Assembly (NCBI GenBank): GCA_964501535.1 | Contig: CAZCSV010000005.1 | Coordinates: 1 to 64,000, forward strand | Length of the DNA: 64,000 nt | Direction of reading: 5' to 3' | Source of the DNA: FEN-1279 sp964501535 | GTDB lineage: Bacteria; Bacteroidota; Ignavibacteria; Tepidaquicellales; Tepidaquicellaceae | Part shown: positions 18,884 through 28,420 of the stretch, piece after piece | Position numbering within the stretch: position 1 is the first letter of the stretch | How the letters are laid out: each line of letters begins with the position of its first letter | Program-made: the position numbers and the translations under genes | The notes under the pieces: generated by a model | Told to the model about the DNA's origin: nothing | What the model saw: the letters and a program-made list of their open reading frames with translations, nothing else | Databases searched by the model: none

Positions 18884-19885
18884 ATGATTGCACTTGCATC
18901 TTTATTTGCGGCATTCGTTCCAATGTTCATATATCTTCTGCTAATCTGGTGGATGGACAGGAACGAGAGGGAGCCATTCTGGATACTCCTTTTAAATTTC
19001 ATCTGGGGAGCGACAGGGGCGATAATCCTGGGAATAATAGGAAGTATAATGTTTCAGATACCATTATCGCAGGGTATCGAGTTTCTGACAGGTTCAAGGT
19101 CGTCTGAATTAATGGACTTATCGGGAGCGATAATAACGGCTCCATTGATAGAGGAATCCACAAAAGGAATTTTTTTAATGATGATGGCTTTTACAAAGAG
19201 GTTTGACGGTGTAGTCGATGGGGTCGTATACGGAGGAGCAATCGGATTAGGTTTCGGCATGACGGAGAATTTTCTGTATTTTACGGCATACGGGAGTGAT
19301 TTATCGTCATGGGTGATTTTAGTAATTATAAGGACATTATTTTCAGCGGTGATGCACTGTATGTCTCAGGCTACATTTGGGGGATTTATCGGATACGCCA
19401 AATTCAAGCCAACGATATTCAAGATATTGCTGTTTCCTGCCGGTTATTTCATTGCGATATTTCTGCATTTCACGTGGAATCTGACAGTAAGTTTCGGAGA
19501 GACGACGATAGTCGGCATGTTGTTTATGGTAATTTACACTTTATCTATAATAGCATTATTCCAGGTATCATTATATCTCGAGGGCAAGACAATAACGAGG
19601 GAATTGCAGGAGGAGTCCAGTATAGGAGTGATTCCGCCGGAGCATATGAACTATCTGCCGTTTGTAATGAGGCGGAACAGATACGGCTGGTGTTCAGTAG
19701 GCGTAAATCAAAAGGAATACGTAAAGGCTGCAATCGAACTTGCATTAAGAAAGTATCAATACAAGAACACCAAGGGTCTGAGCCAGAAGGTATATTTAAA
19801 GGACATAGAAAACCTAAGATACAAGATTCAAATGATGTTTTACAATGCGAGTTTAAAGTATTATAATTATGCAGGAAAGCAATGA
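18884..19885 (+). CDS. PrsW-family intramembrane metalloprotease
   Basis: A 333-residue protein with about eight TM helices in residues 1-230. It holds the conserved PrsW motifs: EExxK at 90-94 (Glu90, Glu91, Lys94), the FGMTEN segment with Glu128, His158 in AVMHCM and His195 in FLHFTWN. PrsW-type enzymes, related to the CPBP/Abi family, cut membrane proteins such as the anti-sigma factor RsiW in Bacillus. The soluble C-terminal tail (about 245-333) is predicted to be cytoplasmic. The next gene, a GT2 glycosyltransferase, starts 17 nt before this one ends, so the two are probably co-translated. No anti-sigma factor gene is in the window. Confidence 0.85.
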   Translation: MIALASLFAAFVPMFIYLLLIWWMDRNEREPFWILLLNFIWGATGAIILGIIGSIMFQIPLSQGIEFLTGSRSSELMDLSGAIITAPLIEESTKGIFLMMMAFTKRFDGVVDGVVYGGAIGLGFGMTENFLYFTAYGSDLSSWVILVIIRTLFSAVMHCMSQATFGGFIGYAKFKPTIFKILLFPAGYFIAIFLHFTWNLTVSFGETTIVGMLFMVIYTLSIIALFQVSLYLEGKTITRELQEESSIGVIPPEHMNYLPFVMRRNRYGWCSVGVNQKEYVKAAIELALRKYQYKNTKGLSQKVYLKDIENLRYKIQMMFYNASLKYYNYAGKQ

Positions 19886-20714
19886 TTATATACTTTCGAT
19901 AGTAATTGTAAACTGGAATGCCAGGCAATTAACGATAGATTGTATAGAATCAATATACAGGGACAAATTGTGCGATAAAAACGCGGGTAGAATTGAAATA
20001 ATTCTTATTGACAACGGTTCTTCCGACGGTTCCGTATTTGAAATTTCGGAAAAGTTTCCCGGAGTAAGGATAGTATCCAACGATAAAAATCTTGGTTATG
20101 CCGTTGCCTGCAATCAGGGTATGCGGATTGCGAGAGGTAAATATGTATTGCTACTCGGAAACGATACTGTTTTAAAAGGTGATGCATTGGAAAGCTGTGT
20201 TAATTTCATTGACAATGAAAGTTACTGCGGTGCAGTCGGTTGCAGGCTGATTTATCCCAGTGGAGAATTACAGGGAAACTGCAAGAGATTTCCCAAGTTC
20301 AGGAATGCATTTTACACATATCTCTCGTTAAACAGGTTAAATTATGATTATGATATGTTATGGTTTGATTACGGCAGTACAGTGGAGGTCGAGCAGATAG
20401 CAACGACATTTCTTATGATAAGGAATGAGCTGTTAAAGAAAATCGGATATTTCGACGAGCAATACAAGATATTATACAACGACGTGGATTTATGCAGGAA
20501 AATACGAAATGCCGGATACAGGATTTTCTTTTTACACAAGGCGGAGGTGATTCATCACGGCTGTCATTCGACGAAGAGAGCCGATTTGAAAGTAAGGAGA
20601 ATAATGTACGGGGATATATACAGGTATTACAGAAACAGTTTCGGAATAAGGGCAATATTATTAAAGCCGATATTGTTGTTAAGGCTTGCATTTATAATAA
20701 TCATAAAGAAATAA
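19869..20714 (+). CDS. GT2 family glycosyltransferase
   Basis: The 281-residue product has a GT-A fold signature: SIVIVNWNARQ at the N terminus, LIDNGSSDGS (nucleotide binding), GNDTVL in the DxD position (about 98-103) and YNDVDLCRKIRNAGY towards the end, as in rhamnosyl/WcaA-like enzymes. The C terminus is hydrophobic and may touch the membrane. It is the first of four GT2 genes in the polysaccharide locus and starts inside the 3' end of the PrsW gene. Donor sugar and acceptor are unknown. Confidence 0.88.
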   Translation: MQESNDYILSIVIVNWNARQLTIDCIESIYRDKLCDKNAGRIEIILIDNGSSDGSVFEISEKFPGVRIVSNDKNLGYAVACNQGMRIARGKYVLLLGNDTVLKGDALESCVNFIDNESYCGAVGCRLIYPSGELQGNCKRFPKFRNAFYTYLSLNRLNYDYDMLWFDYGSTVEVEQIATTFLMIRNELLKKIGYFDEQYKILYNDVDLCRKIRNAGYRIFFLHKAEVIHHGCHSTKRADLKVRRIMYGDIYRYYRNSFGIRAILLKPILLLRLAFIIIIKK

Positions 20715-20715
20715 T

Positions 20716-22002
20716 TTGTTTTTTGATTTTAAAAAATATTATTTTAAAATAAAATATTCAAAATTCGTCAAGGATGTTTCACTTGTCTTTGTAGCCAATC
20801 TTACTTCTAATGCAATAAATTTCTTATCGTTTTTAATCATAGCCAGGGTGCTTTCGAATGATGATTTCGGGAGGCTTGCGGTAATAATGGCAATAATAAC
20901 GGGTATATCCGACATATCGAATTTAGGGATGAATGCGACCACGATAAGGTACACGGCTATTTTCAGATCGAAGAACGAAAGCGAAAAGATAAGCATTCTT
21001 TTATCTACAGTTTTCACAAATATTTTAGCGATAGGCATTTTAATAGTAATATCCTTTTCAGTGTTTTCGAAATTTTTGACCGAAGTATTTTTAAGAGACA
21101 CTGATTACAATCTTTTCATGATTTTGTCATCGTTTGGAATTATAGTTGCTTTACAATACTCCTTTTTCAGTGCAGTGTTTCAGGGGCTTCAGAGATTCAA
21201 ATCATATTTATATTTTACGATAATTCTGTCATTAATAAAGATTACACTGGTAATTTTTATTTATTTTTCAGGTGCTTTTAATCTGCTGAACGTATTCTTG
21301 ATTTTGGCTTTTACGCCCTTAGTTTCGATATTGATTTCGAAAATCTGGTTACGTGATTACAGGATATCGCCGTTTTTATATAAAAGGTCGATGGTAAAAG
21401 AGACATTCGGATTTTCAAAGTGGATAATTTTATGGTCTTTTTGCACAATTATTCAGTCGAGGGTAAGCACATATCTGCTTGCGTCACTAACGACTATGGC
21501 AGAGGTTTCGTTTTACGATATGTCGAAGAAGCTAAGCAACATAATAATGTTTGGCTTGAGTTCTTATGCAAGTGTACTCAACACGAGACTGGCAAGTATT
21601 ACGAACAAGACGGAATTGCTTTTTACGGTAAAGAGAAATAAGTTAGTACCCGTCGCGGTTTCCGGGGTGCTTATTTTATCGATGTTTTTATTTCCTCTCT
21701 TTCTTGGATTTTTCTTCGGGACAAAATACGACGGGGCGATATATCCGCTGGCAATAATATTATTCGGGTTAATATTTTATGTGTGGACATTCCCGTATAA
21801 TTCGGGTTTATATTCATTAGGAAAATCGAACACATTTTTCTATCAGGCATTAATCGGGTTAATAATAGAATCCGGTTTAGCTGTTTTGCTGATACCTTCT
21901 TACGGAGCGATTGGTGCGGCGATATCATTCGTAATTACTTATATTGTAGTAATGATACTGTCAATGTTTTATTTCAGGAAATACATTAAGGAAATGGCAT
22001 GA
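20716..22002 (+). CDS. Wzx-like polysaccharide flippase
   Basis: A 428-residue protein with 12 or more TM helices and the MATE/MOP-superfamily opening typical of Wzx and RfbX proteins (SLVFVANLTSNAINFLSF, ARVLSNDDFG). Flippases of this family move lipid-linked oligosaccharides across the inner membrane. The start is a TTG at 20716, one base after the stop of the preceding GT2 gene; no ATG precedes the first helix. The following gene overlaps by 4 nt. It is the only export candidate in the locus; no ABC-2 exporter or Wza/Wzc pair is nearby. Confidence 0.85.
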   Translation: MFFDFKKYYFKIKYSKFVKDVSLVFVANLTSNAINFLSFLIIARVLSNDDFGRLAVIMAIITGISDISNLGMNATTIRYTAIFRSKNESEKISILLSTVFTNILAIGILIVISFSVFSKFLTEVFLRDTDYNLFMILSSFGIIVALQYSFFSAVFQGLQRFKSYLYFTIILSLIKITLVIFIYFSGAFNLLNVFLILAFTPLVSILISKIWLRDYRISPFLYKRSMVKETFGFSKWIILWSFCTIIQSRVSTYLLASLTTMAEVSFYDMSKKLSNIIMFGLSSYASVLNTRLASITNKTELLFTVKRNKLVPVAVSGVLILSMFLFPLFLGFFFGTKYDGAIYPLAIILFGLIFYVWTFPYNSGLYSLGKSNTFFYQALIGLIIESGLAVLLIPSYGAIGAAISFVITYIVVMILSMFYFRKYIKEMA

Positions 22003-23111
22003 GAAAAAGGATTGCCATATTAGCGACATATGTAGGAGAAGTTGAAAGGGGGGCCGAGACTTTTGTAATAGAATTCACGAAAAAATTAAGACAAAAATAC
22101 GATATTACAGTATTTTCAAAATGTATAAGCGAGGAAATCAGAGAGAACACAACCGAAATAAAGGTGAAGATGCCGTTTTGGTTTAATGTGCACAAAAAAT
22201 TTTACGAGAGGAATTTATATTTCAGAAAGATATGCGGCAGAATGTATTATCTGATTCCCGGTGAGATAGAGCAGTATTATTTTTCCAAGTTAGTTTATAA
22301 AAACTATTTATCGAAGTACAATTATGATTTAGTTTTTCCGAACAACGGTGTATGGGGAGCAAAGGTTGCCCTAAAGGCGAGGAAAGCGAAAGGGACTCCG
22401 TTTATATATACCGGTCACGGAGGCATCGGAGCCGGAGAGATTAAGATATTAAAATGCAAACCTGATGTTTATATCGCATTAACGGATAAAAACGAAAAAT
22501 GGTCAAAGAAATATTATGATGCGGTAATTAAAATAAGCAACGGAGTGGACGCGGAAAAATTCGAGAAAGTTTCGGAAATAAAATCGGAGCATAAGGATTT
22601 GGAAAGACCAATAGTATTATGCGTTGGGGCATTTAACAAGATGAAGAGGCAAAGACTTCTGGTCGACGCAATGGCTCTGATGAATAAAGGATTTCTTATT
22701 ATGCTTGGTGAAGGTGAAGACGAAAAAAACACAGCGGAATATTGCGAAACGAAAATCAAGAACAGATATATTATAGGTATAGCAGAATATAAGGATATAC
22801 CTTATTATTATCATTTGTGCGATTTGTTCTCACTGCCATCCAAGGATGAGCCTTTCGGGATAGTGTATCTTGAAGCAATGAGTTCAAATAAACCAATCGT
22901 AACGACGGATGACGAAACAAGAAAAGAGATTATAGGGGATGCAGGTATTTTGTGCAATGTGGAGAACCCACACGATTACGCAAAAGCTATATCTGAGTGT
23001 TATAGCAGAAAATGGGATAACATCCCTAAAAGAAGAGCTATTATCAATTTCGACTGGAAAAAGATTATAGATGATTATGAGAAAGTAATCGAGAAAGTCA
23101 CTAATCATTGA
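21999..23111 (+). CDS. GT4 family glycosyltransferase
   Basis: A 370-residue GT-B enzyme. The N-terminal half has GEVERGAETFVIEF, an acceptor-side glycine loop. The C-terminal half has SNGVDAEKF, VLCVGAFNKMK and the donor-binding E-x7-E motif EPFGIVYLEAMSSNKPIV. Such enzymes move an NDP-sugar with retention onto a growing glycan. It overlaps the flippase gene by 4 nt and is followed 3 bp later by a methyltransferase gene, so the three are likely coupled. Confidence 0.88.
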   Translation: MRKRIAILATYVGEVERGAETFVIEFTKKLRQKYDITVFSKCISEEIRENTTEIKVKMPFWFNVHKKFYERNLYFRKICGRMYYLIPGEIEQYYFSKLVYKNYLSKYNYDLVFPNNGVWGAKVALKARKAKGTPFIYTGHGGIGAGEIKILKCKPDVYIALTDKNEKWSKKYYDAVIKISNGVDAEKFEKVSEIKSEHKDLERPIVLCVGAFNKMKRQRLLVDAMALMNKGFLIMLGEGEDEKNTAEYCETKIKNRYIIGIAEYKDIPYYYHLCDLFSLPSKDEPFGIVYLEAMSSNKPIVTTDDETRKEIIGDAGILCNVENPHDYAKAISECYSRKWDNIPKRRAIINFDWKKIIDDYEKVIEKVTNH

Positions 23112-23114
23112 ACA

Positions 23115-23876
23115 ATGAGCTTATCCGGACAAAATATAATTTTTGAAGATTGTTATTGCGGGGGCAGTAGTTACAAGGTCTTCAGGGATTTTGGCGAAAA
23201 AAAAGTTGTTGAATGCACAACCTGCGGATTACTAAGGAGTTTTCCGCTGCCATTAGAAAGTGTTTGCAACGATAATTATCAGGAAATAAACGAGAGTCAG
23301 AAACTACATTATCATCAGCTAGCAGTACTTAAGCAGGTTATGAAATTTGCAGGGGATAAAAATGCAAGGATTCTGGATATTGGTTGTTCGACGGGTGCAA
23401 TGTTAAAGCATCTGGAAGGGAAGGGTTACGATAACATATCGGGGATTGAGATGAATGACCGAGCAATAAAGATTTGTCTAAATAAAAATATTAATGTCAA
23501 AAAAATCGATATTGAAGATATTGAAGAAAAAGAAAAATATGATATAGTATATTTAAATCATGTATTTGAGCATATAGCGGATATAAGAAATTTTTTTAAA
23601 AATTTAAACCTGCATTTAAACAGCGGTTCTTATGTTATTGTTGCCGTTCCAAATATCGGAGGGAGGGATACAAATTCGAGCGAGTGGATAGGGTACCAAT
23701 TCAGTCAGCATTACTGGCATTTTACTCCTCGTTCATTGTCACGGATTTTTTCGGAAAACAATTTTGCCGTTTGCAAGGAAATTTTATTATCGGGTGGAAG
23801 AACAAAAAGTTTAATTTATAAAATATTTGGTTGTGAAGGAGACAGTTTAATAGCGGTTTTCAAATACGATGGATAA
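23115..23876 (+). CDS. SAM-dependent methyltransferase with Cys-rich N terminus
   Basis: The 253-residue protein begins with a CxC...CxxC cluster (Cys13, Cys15, Cys34, Cys37) that probably binds zinc, then a class I methyltransferase fold with motif I ILDIGCSTG (about 86-94) and NHVFEHI further on. This layout is common for methyltransferases in surface-polysaccharide loci, including sugar methyltransferases. An eight-A run lies at 23197-23204. The next gene begins 8 nt before its end. A role in methylating the glycan is inferred from position. Confidence 0.85.
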   Translation: MSLSGQNIIFEDCYCGGSSYKVFRDFGEKKVVECTTCGLLRSFPLPLESVCNDNYQEINESQKLHYHQLAVLKQVMKFAGDKNARILDIGCSTGAMLKHLEGKGYDNISGIEMNDRAIKICLNKNINVKKIDIEDIEEKEKYDIVYLNHVFEHIADIRNFFKNLNLHLNSGSYVIVAVPNIGGRDTNSSEWIGYQFSQHYWHFTPRSLSRIFSENNFAVCKEILLSGGRTKSLIYKIFGCEGDSLIAVFKYDG

Positions 23877-25026
23877 AAATTTTACGACAATATTTACACG
23901 TTTAAAGAATGTCGACCTGATTAAGGTTCAGGGTTTGACGGCATTGAATATTTCTAAAATTACGAACAATAAAATAAGGTGCAAAATTGTTACTCTAAAC
24001 AATGACGATTATTTTTATTACGGTAGTAAGAGCAAGCACTTTGATTTAATAATTCTTGACGGGGAAAAAAAATATAAATCCCCGTATTATCCTGTATTCA
24101 GATATTTACGCAAAAATTCCAAAGACATAGACGTACTAAACCTATATCATTTCGATAATGAATCGCTTTTATATGCTTACATATATAAATTTTATAACAG
24201 CAAAGGGAAAATATTACTTGAGCTAGACGCGGATGGCAGAATCCGCGAATTTTTCGAGCCGGCAAATCGCACAAGTTTTTTAAAGGTTACAAATAAAATC
24301 CGTCCATTAAAGAAAATAATTTTAAACGGTCTGGTGAAGAAATCCGATTTCATTGCGATTGAGACGGGCAAGATTTACAAATATTTATTAGATACTAAAA
24401 ATGAGTTTTTAAAAAAGAAACTGTTTCTTAATCCTTACGGAATAAATGTAGAAGAGCTGAAAAAGTACGAAAATCCTGATATCAGAAAGGAAAATAAAAT
24501 AATTACGATTGGCAGAATAGGCACCTTTCAGAAGAACAACGAAATGATGCTTGAAGCAATAAAGAAATTAGGAGATTTGAAAGGGTGGAAATTTTATTTC
24601 ATCGGTCCAATTGAAAAAGGATTCGAAGTTTGCATCGATAATTTTTTCACAGAAAATCCGTTATTAAATGACTGCGTAAAATTCTTAGGTGATATTAGCG
24701 ACAGAAAGGTGTTATCAGAGCACATACAATCCGCAAAAATCTTCTGCCTGACTTCGAGGTACGAAAGCTGGGGTATAGTATTAACCGAGGCGGCGTTTTA
24801 CAATTGTTTTATCATAAGCACAGATGTCGGATGTGCCAGAGAAATAACGGAAAATATGGCAGAGGGAAGAATAATAGAAAACGTTGATGGTTTATCGGAA
24901 CTGCTTAAAACGGCAGTAAACGGGGAATTAGATTTAAATAATGTTAGGAAATCAACAAAAGACGAATATTTGAAAAAAGCAAGCTGGGAAAGCACGGTTT
25001 CAGAATTATTGAAAAAGATTATTTAA
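23869..25026 (+). CDS. GT4-like glycosyltransferase
   Basis: A 385-residue GT-B fold protein. The N-terminal domain is divergent; the C-terminal domain has NPYGINVEELKKY, ITIGRIGTFQKNNEMMLEAI and the donor motif SRYESWGIVLTEAAFYNC, where the E-x7-E pair of GT4 enzymes sits. It lacks a membrane segment. Start ATG at 23869 overlaps the methyltransferase gene by 8 nt. An eight-A run at 24065-24072 lies in the coding region. Confidence 0.82.
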   Translation: MDKNFTTIFTRLKNVDLIKVQGLTALNISKITNNKIRCKIVTLNNDDYFYYGSKSKHFDLIILDGEKKYKSPYYPVFRYLRKNSKDIDVLNLYHFDNESLLYAYIYKFYNSKGKILLELDADGRIREFFEPANRTSFLKVTNKIRPLKKIILNGLVKKSDFIAIETGKIYKYLLDTKNEFLKKKLFLNPYGINVEELKKYENPDIRKENKIITIGRIGTFQKNNEMMLEAIKKLGDLKGWKFYFIGPIEKGFEVCIDNFFTENPLLNDCVKFLGDISDRKVLSEHIQSAKIFCLTSRYESWGIVLTEAAFYNCFIISTDVGCAREITENMAEGRIIENVDGLSELLKTAVNGELDLNNVRKSTKDEYLKKASWESTVSELLKKII

Positions 25027-25032
25027 AACGCC

Positions 25033-25917
25033 ATGAATGTTGATGTCATAATAGTAAGTTATAATTCCGAAAAATTTTTGAAACATTGCATAGAATCCAT
25101 AACGGAAAAAACGACCGGTGTTGAATACAGTATCGTAGTGGTTGACAACTCATCTACCGATAATTCTGTGAAAACCATAAAAAATAATTTCAAAAAAATA
25201 AAGTTAATTGAGAACAAGGAAAATATTGGTTTTTCGCGGGCGGTTAATCAGGCAATAAGAGAGACCGATTCCGAGTTTATACTGCTGCTTAACCCGGACA
25301 CGGTGCTGGTTAACAATGCAATAAAAATTTTCTATGATTTTATGAAAGCAAACGGGAAAGCGGCTTCTTGCGGAGGTGCTTTGTATGACGATAAAATGAG
25401 ACCGGTGATATCATACGGATTTTTTCCTTCGCTGAAACAGATTTTTTTCGAGGAATTCGGTTTCAGGAAATTATTTAAAAATTATTATTTCAATAAGCTT
25501 TCACCCGGCTGTACAATAGGTGAAGGTCAAAGGGAGCCGCTGTCAGTAGATTACGTATCGGGGGCAAATATGTTTATAAGAAGGGGAATAGCGAAAGAGT
25601 CGGAATATCTTGACGAGGAATATTTTATGTATTATGAAGAAACCGATTTAAGTTTTAAGTTAAAGAGCAGAGGATATTTGAATATGGTGCTGCCCGAGGC
25701 GAAGTCAATTCATTATGAAGGAAAATCATTTGGAAATATCGATTCTGAAAAGTTTAAGATAATGAAAAGAAGTGAATTTATATTTTTCAAAAAACACTAT
25801 GGAAGTTTTGCCGTACTCATTGCGAAGATTTTATATATTTACGGGTGTATATTCAGACTAATTTTCAGATTTGATAAGAGCCAGATAAAAAAAATTAATA
25901 TTATTTTTAATTCATAG
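25033..25917 (+). CDS. GT2 family glycosyltransferase
   Basis: A 294-residue GT-A enzyme with VDVIIVSYNSEKF, VVDNSSTDNS, LLNPDTVLV (DxD region, about 96-104), VSGANMFIRR and YYEETDLSFKLKSRGY. The last are typical of rhamnosyltransferase-like GT2 proteins in O-antigen and exopolysaccharide loci. The C terminus carries a hydrophobic stretch and a basic tail. It starts 6 bp after the preceding gene. Confidence 0.88.
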   Translation: MNVDVIIVSYNSEKFLKHCIESITEKTTGVEYSIVVVDNSSTDNSVKTIKNNFKKIKLIENKENIGFSRAVNQAIRETDSEFILLLNPDTVLVNNAIKIFYDFMKANGKAASCGGALYDDKMRPVISYGFFPSLKQIFFEEFGFRKLFKNYYFNKLSPGCTIGEGQREPLSVDYVSGANMFIRRGIAKESEYLDEEYFMYYEETDLSFKLKSRGYLNMVLPEAKSIHYEGKSFGNIDSEKFKIMKRSEFIFFKKHYGSFAVLIAKILYIYGCIFRLIFRFDKSQIKKINIIFNS

Positions 25918-25928
25918 AAACTGAATAA

Positions 25929-27044
25929 TTGAAGAGGATTTTGTACATAATGAACGAAAGCTGGTTCTGGATTAAGCAGAGGCCGCACTTTATAGCGGAA
26001 TATCTTGCTAAACATTATCAGATGAAAATTTATTGCGAGAAGAGATATACGAACAGGGTCAGCAACGAAATCCCGCCGGATATAAAAATAAACGAAATAT
26101 ATAAATTTCCGTTTGCAAAAAATCTTGCGGTAAAGTATGCGAATAAATCGCTTCACAGGAATATACTGTTTAGAAAGTATTTTAAAAATATTAACGAGGA
26201 GTATGACATTATATGGATAAACAGCCCGAAACATTACAGTTACATAAAGAGGTTTATCGGTAGGAGCAAAACAGTTATTTATGACTGTATGGATGACATA
26301 CTTGAATTCAGGGGTTCGAGGAAAAGCACAAAGGAATTCAACGGGCATTATTTTCAAGAGAAAGAGTTGTGTGATAGAAGCAACATAATTTTTTGTTCTT
26401 CCGAGACTTTAAAGGAAAGGCTGGTGGAGAGATACGGAAGGAAAGAAAATATTTTTGTTGTAAACAATGCCGTTTATATAGATGATTCCGATAAAGGAAA
26501 AGAAGAAATTGATATTAATATAATAAATGTATTCGGATTGAACAAAAAGACGTTATGTTATGTCGGGACGATTTCCGATTGGTTTGATTTTGATATACTG
26601 ATAAGGTGTTTGGACGAATTCAAGGAAACAGGAATAGTATTGGTCGGTCCGTCCGAGGTAGAAATTCCGAGGCATGAAAGGTTATACAGGTTCGGTCCTG
26701 TAGGTCACAGGTCAGTGACTGGGATTATGAAAATGTCTGATGCACTGATAATGCCGTTCAGAGTAACTGAACTAATAAAAGGAGTAAACCCGGTAAAACT
26801 ATATGAATATATATACAGTTGTGTCCCTTCGATTTCAGTCTCATATGCCGAGACAGAGAGATTCAGGGATTACATATATCTTTACAGCAATTACGACGAG
26901 CTACGCAAGTATATTGATATGTTAACGAAAAGCGATTTGATATTAAAAGACAAACCTGAAAAATTCATAGATTTTGCGATGCAAAACACATGGGAAAGCA
27001 GAATAAAAGAAATTATAAATCACATAAACGGTATAAATGCATAA
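25929..27044 (+). CDS. Glycosyltransferase, GT-B fold
   Basis: A 371-residue protein. KRILYIMNESWFWIKQRPH at the N terminus and IYDCMDDILEF are features of a Bacteroidota GT-B group similar to teichuronic-acid and WsaF-type transferases. VNNAVYIDD, CYVGTISDWFDFD, ALIMPFRVTELIKGVNPVK and LYEYIYSCVPS line the donor site. A TTG at 25929 is the likely start, because the next ATG (25950) would remove the first beta strand. It ends 8 nt into the next gene. Confidence 0.78.
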   Translation: MKRILYIMNESWFWIKQRPHFIAEYLAKHYQMKIYCEKRYTNRVSNEIPPDIKINEIYKFPFAKNLAVKYANKSLHRNILFRKYFKNINEEYDIIWINSPKHYSYIKRFIGRSKTVIYDCMDDILEFRGSRKSTKEFNGHYFQEKELCDRSNIIFCSSETLKERLVERYGRKENIFVVNNAVYIDDSDKGKEEIDINIINVFGLNKKTLCYVGTISDWFDFDILIRCLDEFKETGIVLVGPSEVEIPRHERLYRFGPVGHRSVTGIMKMSDALIMPFRVTELIKGVNPVKLYEYIYSCVPSISVSYAETERFRDYIYLYSNYDELRKYIDMLTKSDLILKDKPEKFIDFAMQNTWESRIKEIINHINGINA

Positions 27045-28401
27045 GAAGGGAAAATATTATTTATTTTTAATTGTATTATACTCTTTTATTTTTTCTATTG
27101 TGATGGCATTTATTGTTCCACCGTTCGAGTCACCCGATGAGCAGTTACATCTTTCTTACATAAATTATATTTCGAAGTATCATGAACTGCCCAACCAGTA
27201 TGAAGGTATAGCGAATCCCGAAAAATTTGTAGGTCAGGGGCATCAGCCCCCGTTATATTATATAATCATTGCGACGCTCAATTACATTATCAATGACGGG
27301 CAGCAGATAAATGTTTATGAAAATCCAAATTACAAGCACATATGGTATGGAGGGACAGAAGGGAAGGTTCCAAGATTCAACAACTACAGCAAGACCCCCT
27401 TTACTTCTTCGGGGGATAAGAACATGTTTTATTTTCTAAGACTGGTTTCCGCTTTAATTGGTGTCGCAACCATTATATTTATATATAAAATATCAAATCT
27501 AATTATTGAGGACAGGAAATATTTATTGTTATCCGTTTTTTTTGCGGCGTCACTACCGCAATTTGCTTTTATAAACGGTGTAATAAACAATGACAGTCTT
27601 GCGTTTATGCTTTCGACGATATCGATATATTACATTTTCAGGATTATAAAAAATCAAAATTCCTTAAAGGATTTTTTTTTACTGGGATTATTTGCAGGTC
27701 TTTCGATTATTTGCAAGAAGACGCTTTTTTTCATTATCCCCGGAATACTGACAGTTTTTATTTTCTTATTTATCAGGAAAAAATTAAATACGGCAGTTTT
27801 AATTAAAAGGGCACTGTTTGTATTCCTATTAATTTCTGTTATCAGTTTTGCATATTTTTACAGAAACCTTATGATATACGGTGATATTTTGGGTTCAAAA
27901 ATGGAAGTCGATACGATGCCGCAGCACGTTGAAATCAAATCATTATTCTCATATTTTTTTGCCGTAAAATTTTTACCTATGGTTTATCATTCCTTCATAG
28001 GCAGTTTCGGATGGATGAATGTCAAGCTCCCGTTATACATATATATTGTTTACACGATTATTTTTGGGCTTTCGTTATACGGTTACGCAAGAGAAATAAG
28101 AAATAAAAAAACGATAGATGCAAATTATATAATAGGATTATTGTTGATAGTGTTTTGCACATCGGTAATAATTTACGTTAATTTTATTTTTACACAGCCG
28201 CAGGGGAGGTATATTTTACCGGTAATATCGGCAGTTTCCGTTTTATTTTCGACGGGAATATTAATGTTTAACAAGTATTTTTATACGAGGAAGTATGAAA
28301 AAATAAGTCTTATCACGATTGCCTTATTCTTTTTATTTTCGGATATAATTAGTATCATTACTTTAGTATTATTTTATTATACACCGGATGTATATCTATA
28401 A
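27037..28401 (+). CDS. DUF2142/GT-C-like polytopic membrane protein
   Basis: A 454-residue protein with about 11 TM helices. After the first helix it has PPFESPDEQLHL, the signature of the DUF2142 family (PPFxxPDExxH), with GQGHQPPLYY further on. The Asp-Glu in the first loop corresponds to the catalytic or metal site of GT-C glycosyltransferases that use polyprenyl-phosphate sugars (PMT/ArnT-like). A role in periplasmic sugar addition to the glycan is inferred. A run of nine T lies at 27672-27680 within the gene. Confidence 0.78.
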   Translation: MHKKGKYYLFLIVLYSFIFSIVMAFIVPPFESPDEQLHLSYINYISKYHELPNQYEGIANPEKFVGQGHQPPLYYIIIATLNYIINDGQQINVYENPNYKHIWYGGTEGKVPRFNNYSKTPFTSSGDKNMFYFLRLVSALIGVATIIFIYKISNLIIEDRKYLLLSVFFAASLPQFAFINGVINNDSLAFMLSTISIYYIFRIIKNQNSLKDFFLLGLFAGLSIICKKTLFFIIPGILTVFIFLFIRKKLNTAVLIKRALFVFLLISVISFAYFYRNLMIYGDILGSKMEVDTMPQHVEIKSLFSYFFAVKFLPMVYHSFIGSFGWMNVKLPLYIYIVYTIIFGLSLYGYAREIRNKKTIDANYIIGLLLIVFCTSVIIYVNFIFTQPQGRYILPVISAVSVLFSTGILMFNKYFYTRKYEKISLITIALFFLFSDIISIITLVLFYYTPDVYL

Positions 28402-28420
28402 TTATTAAATACAAAGAAAA

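Noticed and set aside
20711..20718. Frameshift joining the GT2 gene and the flippase gene
   Set aside because: The stop at 20712-20714 is followed by a TTG start in another frame and both proteins are complete.
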